Assembly (NCBI GenBank): GCA_018694455.1
Contig: JABHNP010000161.1
Span: forward strand, 1 to 7,275
DNA: 7,275 nt
Reading direction: 5' to 3'
Source of the DNA: Planctomycetaceae bacterium
Lineage (GTDB): Bacteria; Planctomycetota; Planctomycetia; Pirellulales; UBA1268
Shown here: in pieces, positions 1-5,258 of the stretch
Layout: every line of letters begins with the position of its first letter
Position numbering within the stretch: position 1 is the first letter of the stretch
Notes under the pieces: generated by a model
What the model saw: the letters and a program-made list of their open reading frames with translations, nothing else
Database searches by the model: none
Told to the model about the DNA's origin: nothing
Translations under genes and position numbers: made by a program

Positions 1-278
1 CAGTCGATATGCTGCTGAGCAATTGCCGGTGAATCAGTTCCGTATTTTCCTAGTTCTGGTGTCCCGACGTAGTCATGCCGTGACCAATCACCTTTAATAT
101 ACCAAGGGTAATAGTAAGCCAGCACGTTTGGCGTAGACCGTTCATACGAACGTTGCGACACCGTGTTGGCATCAGAATTCGATGGTTCAGCTGCGAAACC
201 ACAAAAGCTAAAGGTGACTAAAAGTGTGACTGGAATCCAACGAAATGGTTTCATGGCTTTTATTACGCGTGTACTCAT
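1..278 (-). CDS. Secreted glycoside hydrolase family 99-like protein, N-terminal part only
   Basis: This is an open frame of 92 codons that runs off the left edge, so only the N-terminus is visible. Residues 9-29 form a signal peptide: MKPFRWIP, a hydrophobic core, then CGFAAEP, with likely cleavage after FAA. Around residues 52-92 comes VLAYYYPWY, a W-x-x-H segment, then GTPELGKYGTDSP and AIAQQHID. The order YYPWY, W, P-x-L-G-x-Y, D, I-x-x-Q is what I know from the start of GH99-like (endo-mannosidase/WbsX-type) domains. Those are retaining alpha-mannan-active enzymes or sugar-processing relatives, so an exported glycan-cleaving role is inferred. The start is uncertain. ATG at 278 has only a weak AAAGA upstream. 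ATG at 254 (residue 9) gives a more typical signal peptide but also lacks a clear ribosome site. The catalytic residues lie outside the window. It follows a sialidase remnant on the same strand. Confidence 0.72.
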   Translation of the reverse strand, partial: MSTRVIKAMKPFRWIPVTLLVTFSFCGFAAEPSNSDANTVSQRSYERSTPNVLAYYYPWYIKGDWSRHDYVGTPELGKYGTDSPAIAQQHID

Positions 279-323
279 TCTTTGAAATCGTCGAATGGCC
301 GGCCTGTGGACTTTTCCGCCGGA

Positions 324-332
324 ATCATAGCA
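324..332 (-). promoter_or_regulatory. Possible extended -10 promoter for the GH99-like gene
   Basis: Read on the minus strand, the bases are TGCTATGAT, which fits TG-n-TATAAT with one mismatch. They lie about 46 bases upstream of the ATG at 278. No good -35 hexamer is found at 16-18 bases. It lies just behind the stop of the sialidase remnant, where a new promoter would be needed if the remnant no longer supports transcription. It is a pattern match only and could be chance. Confidence 0.25.
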
Positions 333-341
333 CAGACAGAT

Positions 342-773
342 TCACAGCACCGGAAATTCTTCATAATGAACTTCTGCACCCGCCTCGTATAGACAGGCCA
401 GCTTGCCGGCATCATTGAAATGGCTAATGCAAATCTCCCTTAATCATTTTTCTCTAAAGTCAACATCTCCTTCCGTGTGCTGGGATTCACAACTCAGTAA
501 AAAGATTTGCCCGGTCACACCACCAACTTGCGAAAAAGGAATCGCAACAGCGTGCCTTCCATCATCCTGCACTGCGTGAATCCTGGGCCATTTCTTGCCG
601 TTGTCTTGAGAGTATTTGAGTACGACATCAAGATCACCGTGACCGAACGAACCCCCGACTCTTCCTTTAGCAAAAACCAGCAGCGGCTCTTTCGCATTTC
701 TTAACAGAGCAGTCATACGTATGGTGTGATAGCCCTCTTTCCCGACTGCCAGTAAAGCGTCGAGGACCTTCCT
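342..773 (-). pseudogene. Decayed sialidase (BNR/Asp-box neuraminidase) with large internal deletion
   Basis: Reading on in frame from the esterase stop (776-774), the minus strand gives KEGYHTIRMTALLRN, LLVFAKGR, HGDLDVVLKYSQDNGKKW and VTGQIFLLSCES. It then meets a TGA at 446-444. After that, the same frame continues with ISHFNDAGKLACLYEAG and VHYEEF to a TGA at 344-342. The first part matches the sialidase N-terminus: Y-R-I-P-like arginine motif (here IRMT), E-G-R-like FAKGR, and a perfect Asp box S-x-D-x-G-x-x-W at 611-588. The second part matches the family's C-terminal end (L-x-D-G-x-x-x-C-L-Y-E-x-G, Y-E). Roughly 200 residues that should lie between them, with most blades and catalytic residues, are missing. 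The 'RIP' and 'GNP' motifs are altered. No signal peptide or convincing start remains. A 90-codon frame from ATG 716 to 444 is open, but as a sialidase it could not fold. I call it a pseudogene. Confidence 0.8.
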
Positions 774-1622
774 TTATTTCCTCTGTTTCAAAAGAAACTG
801 AATCAGCATTTTATCGGTCACGGGAGCCCACTCCCCTAGACTGTGGCCAACGCCCTTAAGAACCATCAGTTCAATCTCTTTGTTGCTAGCACAGTCATAA
901 TGCGTGGAGGTCCAGGTGCCGTGATCAGTGAAGACTGGCTTTTCACATTTATTAAATGTGGACCAGATGTCCATGCGTTGTTGAGCTGAATACATTGGAT
1001 ACTTACCACTGCTGCCATGGTAGCTTTTGTCAGCATCACCAATAACTTGCATGATGGAAAGCGGCCGAGTGCTTTCCAGTGGCTCATGCCCGCCGATGGT
1101 CATCCCGCATTTTGTAGGCGCAATGGCTGCAAAAAGATCTGTTTCCCGGGCCAGCCGGTAGGCCATCAAGCCTCCACTCGAAGAACCGGTAGCATAGATG
1201 CGGGCATGGTCAACAAGCCCCTGCGTATCCAGCAATGCAATAATATCTTTCATCAACCCCACATCGTCAGCATTGGTCTTCGCATCTGCTCTAAAAGCCC
1301 AGGCTGTGACGCCCGTTTTCGTTTCCGTAGCAAGTGGGCTAACACTAATCAGACCATATTGATTGACGAAGGGCTTCAGCCTGCGGTTGTACGCGACAAC
1401 CGGTCCACCAGCCCCATGCATACCAATGACCACCGGATGACCACCCTTTGAGATTTTTTGAGGCAGCTCGATTAGCACCTGACGCCTAATGCCACCTTGT
1501 TGTGTAATGACAATATCATTCACGCCGGATCGAAGCTGGGCACCATCCGCCGCAGCAACGGCGACGCACCCTCCAGACAAGGCCGCCAGAGCGACAATGG
1601 CACAGAATTGAAGTATCCTCAT
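774..1622 (-). CDS. Secreted alpha/beta-hydrolase, PHB-depolymerase / feruloyl-esterase-like
   Basis: This 282-residue protein has an N-terminal export signal (MRILQFCAIVALAALSGGC, then AVAAADG). Signal peptidase I cleavage near VAA-AD is likely. The Cys19 context LSGGC is not a canonical lipobox. The fold is the LpqC/esterase-PHB type. It has an oxyanion-loop motif GMHGAGG at 68-73, a nucleophile elbow ATGSSSGGLMAYRLA with Ser148 (family usually G-L-S-N-G-G), an acid in IGDAD (Asp198, where the family has H-G-T-x-D), and a catalytic histidine in GVGHSLGEW (His260). Cys172, Cys225 and Cys244 may form disulfides. The triad looks complete, so it should hydrolyse an ester such as polyhydroxyalkanoate, a feruloyl or acetyl group on polysaccharide, or another short ester. 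The substrate cannot be read from the sequence. The start at 1622 is supported by a strong Shine-Dalgarno GGGAGGT six bases ahead. Its stop is followed in frame by the sialidase remnant. Confidence 0.82.
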   Translation of the reverse strand: MRILQFCAIVALAALSGGCVAVAAADGAQLRSGVNDIVITQQGGIRRQVLIELPQKISKGGHPVVIGMHGAGGPVVAYNRRLKPFVNQYGLISVSPLATETKTGVTAWAFRADAKTNADDVGLMKDIIALLDTQGLVDHARIYATGSSSGGLMAYRLARETDLFAAIAPTKCGMTIGGHEPLESTRPLSIMQVIGDADKSYHGSSGKYPMYSAQQRMDIWSTFNKCEKPVFTDHGTWTSTHYDCASNKEIELMVLKGVGHSLGEWAPVTDKMLIQFLLKQRK

Positions 1623-1861
1623 TTCATTACCTCCCAGATAGTGACAACTCCTACGGTGCGTTGACTTGCTGGTTTTTCAAAATCGCCGTTCACAGCACTT
1701 TTGTAACGAGCCACGAACTTAAAAGGGCTCTACTTTTCCCTGCTCATGTGGAAATACTTGGTGACCCTCACCTTTAATTTTTCGGATACGCCAGTGCCAT
1801 CCTCAACCAAACTCGCCACTTTTGAATCGTCTAATGGCAATTCGACCCTGCCACTTTTGTA
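1623..1861 (-). other. Gap between ThuA-like and esterase genes, holding an open unidentified frame
   Basis: This stretch has no complete gene. Directly after the ThuA stop, the same minus-strand frame stays open for 43 codons (1861-1730, ending in TAG). It would encode a mixed sequence including RVELPLDDSKVASLVEDG and KLKVRVTKYFHM. The amino-acid mix looks protein-like, but the only ATG is near its end, and I do not recognise a family. It may be the remnant of a neighbouring gene or chance. The ten bases GCCACTTTTG occur twice on the plus strand (1815-1824 and 1850-1859). A similar GCACTTTTGT lies at 1695-1704. No credible rho-independent terminator follows the ThuA gene, and no convincing promoter was found before the esterase. 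Confidence 0.35.
1629..1635 (-). promoter_or_regulatory. Strong Shine-Dalgarno site of the esterase gene
   Basis: On the minus strand the bases are GGGAGGT, followed by AATGAA and the ATG at 1622. This is the clearest ribosome-binding site in the window and fixes the esterase start. An ATG inside the spacer is followed two codons later by TGA and is probably meaningless. Confidence 0.7.
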
Positions 1862-2875
1862 TCAGCCCTTGGTAGCCTTTTTCTTTTTCGCGAGTGGTTT
1901 CTTTTTTGCCGCCTCCGCTTTTTTGTAGTCTTCCATCGAAACGTTAGTGGCAGCGGGCAGCTTCATGAACTCCTCGGTGTCGGGCAGGGTGATCCACGGG
2001 TTATCTGTGGGGTATTGATCCAAATTGGCATTGAGCTCTTCTTCAGTCAGAGCTTTGGAATTCACGCCATCTTCCGGGACGTTTACGCCAGCGACCCACA
2101 CGATAGCGTTGAGGACGATTTTCCGAAAGTCGTTTATGGCCCAATTGCGATGGTAGTGGCCTCCAGTAAATCCAACGCCGCGTCCACCATCTTTTCGCTC
2201 AACCCCCCACATCAAAGTCTGCGTTTTGCCAAGACCATCAACACCATGCTGGTTCCAAAGATTAATAACACGTTTCAGGCGATCGGGGGAGGGGACTGCC
2301 GTGACGAGATCGATAACTTGGCCACGTTCCTTCTGGAAACGCATGTTGTAGTAGAATTCGTCGTAAGCCCGAACGAGATCAGCAACGCCGCTTGAAATCG
2401 GGTGATCCGGGAGCGCGCGGAGGTCAGCGACCCAGTGCGGATTCACCGACCAACCGGTTTCCATGGCCGCACCGATCCAGGGACGAAAGTATCTCGCGCC
2501 TTCCTCAGGGCTCGGATGAACCGCGTAGTGCATAAACATTAAGCCAACGCCAGTCTTGGCAAGCTGATCAGCTTTCTCCCAACCATGGCTGACAACTTTG
2601 GTACCGTCGGAGTAAATAACAACGGCATCGACGCCATTGAAGATGGACTCGTCTTCAGGCCAGCCGTTTAAAACAGTGGCATGAATGTCGAGACCGCTTT
2701 GCTCGTTGAGGGCTTTAGCAAGAAGTCGACAGCCAGCATTGAATTCGTGCTCGCCGGACTTGTGAGACCGCTCGCCGGCGAGAAAAAGGATGTTCGTAGT
2801 CTGTGCAGTTGCAGTTGAAAAGCCGTAAGCAGTTGACCAGATCGCGAGCAGTGAGAAAAATAATTTTATGTACAT
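1862..2875 (-). CDS. Secreted ThuA-like domain protein (class I GATase-like fold)
   Basis: The protein has 337 residues. Residues 1-25 are a signal peptide (MYIKLFFSLLAIW, cleavage near ATAQ-TT), so it is exported. The ThuA-like domain fills about 27-262. It has NILFLAGERSHKSGEHEFNAG at the start, DAVVIYSDG (83-91), a GVGLMFMHYAVH segment (109-120), WSVNPHW (142-148), DEFYYNMRF (172-180), and GRGVGFTGGHYHRNW then FRKIVLNAIVWVAG (231-263). This is the usual order in planctomycete ThuA-domain proteins. ThuA was named from a trehalose-utilisation locus, but the biochemical role of the secreted group is not established. The elbow position typical of glutaminases is not a clear Cys-His-Glu triad (MHY here), so amidotransferase activity is not supported. 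After TEEELNANLD, the C-terminus ends in a Lys/Ala-rich tail (320-337). No strong ribosome site precedes ATG 2875. It is transcribed divergently from the sigma operon and may be co-transcribed with the esterase 239 bases on. Confidence 0.88.
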   Translation of the reverse strand: MYIKLFFSLLAIWSTAYGFSTATAQTTNILFLAGERSHKSGEHEFNAGCRLLAKALNEQSGLDIHATVLNGWPEDESIFNGVDAVVIYSDGTKVVSHGWEKADQLAKTGVGLMFMHYAVHPSPEEGARYFRPWIGAAMETGWSVNPHWVADLRALPDHPISSGVADLVRAYDEFYYNMRFQKERGQVIDLVTAVPSPDRLKRVINLWNQHGVDGLGKTQTLMWGVERKDGGRGVGFTGGHYHRNWAINDFRKIVLNAIVWVAGVNVPEDGVNSKALTEEELNANLDQYPTDNPWITLPDTEEFMKLPAATNVSMEDYKKAEAAKKKPLAKKKKATKG

Positions 2876-3193
2876 CTGATTGTTTCAGCGATGGGTGTGT
2901 ATGGGTAACACTTCGATTCTATCATGAAAATTACCGGGCTCAGCGGTAAGGAAGTTCAAACACCTGATGTAAAGCACTCGGCACGCGACTTCTTTACCCG
3001 AATATTTTAAAGTGTAGCGGGTGACGTACTCGAAATCCTCTAAAGACACCTGGCTATTTAAAACGCTGCACGTACCTCAGGACCCAAAATCGATTAATAT
3101 CAGCCGGCGAATAAAGTGGCGTTCGCTTTCCACTGCCAGTAATGCAGCTTTAAGGGTTCGAATTGTGGGTACACACCTTTTTTTCTGAAAAGT
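2876..3193. promoter_or_regulatory. Divergent intergenic region between ThuA-like gene and ECF operon
   Basis: This is a 318-base region with no credible gene. A 28-codon frame at 2924-3010 lacks a ribosome site. It must hold the start signals for both directions. Both flanking genes carry TACACACC followed by CTGAAA shortly before their ATG. On the minus strand, TACACACC is at 2901-2894, then 5 bases, CTGAAA, 7 bases and the ThuA start. On the plus strand, TACACACC is at 3170-3177, then seven T, CTGAAA, AGT and the sigma start. The two copies form an inverted pair across the region. I could not identify a convincing promoter for the sigma gene, as ECF-dependent promoters differ too much to recognise by eye. 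Confidence 0.45.
2916..2924 (-). promoter_or_regulatory. Possible extended -10 promoter for the ThuA-like gene
   Basis: Read on the minus strand this is TGATAGAAT, a TG-n-TATAAT-like extended -10 with one mismatch. It lies 41 bases upstream of the ATG at 2875, which would leave a leader of about 35 bases. The -35 position (GCTGAG) is poor. Confidence 0.3.
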
Positions 3194-3760
3194 ATGTCCA
3201 CACTTTTTGATGTGGCGCATGATAAAATCATGGACCGAATTGAAATCCTCAAAGTCTTGATGCCCGAACGGACAAAACAGATCTCGCTAGCATGGTCGAT
3301 TCTGCGCAAGACCCACTTGTCTGAAGATGCCTACCAAGACATGTTGGCACGCGTGTTTGAGAACAGTGATATCTTCGAAGGGCCTCAACATGTGCGTGAC
3401 TGGTCGTGGAAGGTGCTTCGCAACCGATGCTACGAAATGATTCGTAAAAAGAAATACCAAGCCGCGCTGCTTGACGACTCAATCCTTGAACTTGTGGACT
3501 CAGAACTCGAACGCCGCGGTACTGCCGACATGCCACTTCGAGCCGAAGCACTCCGTGCCTGCCTTGAAGGATTGAGTGAGAGGTCGCGAGAAACGATCAG
3601 AATGCGTTACTTTGAAGGGTTACCCGGCAATCGAGTGGCTGAGAAACTCGGCCGTAAGCCAGAAACTGTGTATAAGGCTCTGCAGCGGATTTATGTCACG
3701 CTTGCCCAGTGCATTCAAAAGAAGATGGCCGCACTTGAAATGGGAGATACCCTCTCATGA
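3194..3760 (+). CDS. ECF-type RNA polymerase sigma factor
   Basis: The protein has 188 residues, a normal length for an extracytoplasmic-function sigma factor (regions 2 and 4 only). Region 2 covers about 26-90, with SEDAYQDMLARVFEN in place of the usual A-E-D-x-x-Q-E-x-F, then FEGPQHVRDWSWKVLRNRCY and the basic IRKKK. A linker (LLDDSILELVDSELE) of the kind seen in planctomycete and verrucomicrobial ECFs follows. Region 4 (117-176) contains LRACLEGLSERSRETIRMRYFEG and a helix-turn-helix GNRVAEKLGRKPETVYKALQR. It should direct RNA polymerase to a specific promoter set, possibly including its own operon. The overlapping FecR gene is the expected partner that holds or releases it. The start at 3194 has a poor ribosome site. 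ATG at 3230 (residue 13) is an alternative that keeps both regions whole. Confidence 0.9.
   Translation: MSTLFDVAHDKIMDRIEILKVLMPERTKQISLAWSILRKTHLSEDAYQDMLARVFENSDIFEGPQHVRDWSWKVLRNRCYEMIRKKKYQAALLDDSILELVDSELERRGTADMPLRAEALRACLEGLSERSRETIRMRYFEGLPGNRVAEKLGRKPETVYKALQRIYVTLAQCIQKKMAALEMGDTLS
3742..3760 (+). promoter_or_regulatory. Ribosome site and ATGA stop-start overlap coupling sigma and FecR genes
   Basis: GGGAGA at 3742-3747 lies nine bases before the ATG at 3757. The sigma stop TGA (3758-3760) overlaps this ATG as ATGA. The arrangement indicates translational coupling, so the sigma factor and its presumed regulator are made in a fixed ratio. Confidence 0.75.
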
Positions 3761-5256
3761 ATCATGAAGCATTCCTACACCTGACCACGCTGTACCTCGA
3801 AGACGCGATCAATGCTGACGACCTAGAGTTGTTGAACCGTGAACTTGCAAACTCACCTGATCGTGTACAACAATTTAATGATCTGCGATTGGTGACGGGG
3901 TTAATCAATGAACATGGTCGTCCAATCGATTCGGTAAGCGTGGATAATATTGGGGCAAACTTTTCCTCAGAATCTCCAAGCCATGCTTCTTCTGCAATCG
4001 GCTTTGGACGAACCACATCAACACTTCAGCCGTCAATGCGGGCACTCGCAGTAGCGGCACTCGCTACGGTTGCATTACTTCTGCTTTTCCTGAATTTTTC
4101 AGGCATCCAATTACGGCGAGACAGTGACGCTCCGCAACGAAATCTTGACACTCCTGGAATTGCCACTCTTGAGTACACATCCCATGCAAAATGGGAAAAC
4201 AAACAACGAGTAGAAGGAGATCAAATCGGCAAGGGAAAATTACATTTAAAGATTGGCCTAGCACGATTAGATTTTCATAATGGCGCCACTGTTACGCTTC
4301 AGGGGCCCGCCCAATTTGAAATTGTCTCGCCCAACAGAACAATCCTCACCAGCGGAATCCTTACAGCCTCCGTGCCAGACTCTGCAGTTGGTTTCAAGGT
4401 TCTCACACCAGCAATGAATGTGGTCGATCTAGGCACTGCTTTTGGTGTCTCGGTGGGAGGGAATGGTGAAACTGACGTCTGCGTCTTTGAAGGTGAAGTG
4501 GAGGTCAGTCTTACTGACAGCAAGAACACGCCACAGCTTGTTCGCGAGGGCAGTGCCGTCCGTTCCAGCCCAAAAGCCAACTCCATCAATACGGTGGCTT
4601 ATACAACCGTGCGTTATGAAAACGCATGGCCGGTCACATCTGGGGTATTGCAGGCAACAGGACTCATGAAATTCGTCTCTCCCGGCCCCAGCTTCGTACC
4701 AGGAAGATACGAAGACAGCAAGCGAATCCTGGTGTTCCGTGAACGCTCCCGGGTCCTCTTGAAATCAGACCTCGAAGTCAATGTGACCGAACCTGGACAG
4801 TACATCCGCGTTAGACGACGGAACAGACAGTCGATTGGTGCTGGACAGGTCGTTGGAAGCTATTTATTGCAACTCAATCCGATCGGCGAGTTCTTCCGTA
4901 ACGAAACTGGTGGAGCGAGAGTCATCGGACAGATCACGTTCAATCGACCGATCCTCGGATTGATCGGTGGCACGACTCAACTCATCAGCACCGACGAACT
5001 GCTCGGTCATCCACGAGGAAATTATGGAAACACACGGCGAGGCATTGAACCAGCCCGTCCGGACGACCAGCCTGATTCAGGTCGGGACAATGTGACTCTC
5101 AGCAATGACCGACGTACATTATCACTTGATTTATCAGCTAGTTCAGCCGTTGATCAAATCCGAGTTATCGTTTTAGAACAAATACAAGTTACTGCTCCAT
5201 CCCGACTCACTTTCAACAACGCTTCCCGTTACGAGAAAGCACTTTCGGAATTGTAA
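3757..5256 (+). CDS. FecR-domain transmembrane protein, probable anti-sigma/signalling partner
   Basis: The protein has 499 residues. Residues 1-55 form a helical cytoplasmic segment (FLHLTTLYLEDAINADDLEL, SPDRVQQFNDLRL) of the type that precedes the membrane anchor in planctomycete FecR proteins. It would be the sigma-binding part. A single membrane helix lies at about 95-115 (RALAVAALATVALLLLFLNF). The FecR domain (137-255) includes LARLDFHNGATVTLQGPAQFEI, SGILTASVPDSAVGFKV, VVDLGTAFGVSV and VCVFEGEVEVS, as expected outside the inner membrane. In many homologues a LamG-like lectin domain follows. Here residues 335-475 instead carry VGSYLLQLNPIG, GQITFNRPILGLI, LISTDELLG, NVTLSNDRRTLSLDLS and DQIRVIVLEQ. 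I recognise this pattern from secreted planctomycete and PEP-CTERM-type proteins, and no function is known to me. A role as membrane sensor or anti-sigma factor is inferred from topology and from translational coupling to the ECF gene. Related iron-uptake FecR proteins work with TonB receptors, and none is seen here. Confidence 0.85.
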   Translation: MNHEAFLHLTTLYLEDAINADDLELLNRELANSPDRVQQFNDLRLVTGLINEHGRPIDSVSVDNIGANFSSESPSHASSAIGFGRTTSTLQPSMRALAVAALATVALLLLFLNFSGIQLRRDSDAPQRNLDTPGIATLEYTSHAKWENKQRVEGDQIGKGKLHLKIGLARLDFHNGATVTLQGPAQFEIVSPNRTILTSGILTASVPDSAVGFKVLTPAMNVVDLGTAFGVSVGGNGETDVCVFEGEVEVSLTDSKNTPQLVREGSAVRSSPKANSINTVAYTTVRYENAWPVTSGVLQATGLMKFVSPGPSFVPGRYEDSKRILVFRERSRVLLKSDLEVNVTEPGQYIRVRRRNRQSIGAGQVVGSYLLQLNPIGEFFRNETGGARVIGQITFNRPILGLIGGTTQLISTDELLGHPRGNYGNTRRGIEPARPDDQPDSGRDNVTLSNDRRTLSLDLSASSAVDQIRVIVLEQIQVTAPSRLTFNNASRYEKALSEL

Positions 5257-5258
5257 TC

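Noticed and set aside
297..304. GGCCGGCC palindrome upstream of the GH99-like start
   Set aside because: A single 8-base palindrome has no second copy or flanking symmetry to suggest an operator.
444..446. In-frame TGA in the sialidase relic considered as a recoded or read-through codon
   Set aside because: About 200 residues of the sialidase fold are missing at this point, so reading through would not restore a working enzyme. Decay explains it better.
1017..1451. Long plus-strand open frame of 144 codons
   Set aside because: It lies wholly inside the esterase gene on the opposite strand. That gene has a signal peptide, a complete catalytic triad and a strong ribosome site, whereas this frame shows no domain or start signal.
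1566..1622. Lipoprotein signal at Cys19 of the esterase
   Set aside because: The context LSGGC has leucine at -4 rather than -3, so it is not a proper lipobox. Cleavage at the later Ala-rich site fits better.
2015..2395. Plus-strand open frame of 126 codons
   Set aside because: It is antisense to the well-supported ThuA-like domain, and its translation shows no recognisable motif.
2924..3010. 28-codon plus-strand frame in the divergent spacer
   Set aside because: There is no Shine-Dalgarno sequence, no recognisable motif, and it overlaps the likely promoter of the ThuA-like gene.
5233..5247. Short GAAAG-CA-CTTTC palindrome before the DUF1549/DUF1553 start
   Set aside because: A two-base loop cannot form a hairpin, and the sequence lies within the end of the FecR coding region. 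It is likely chance.
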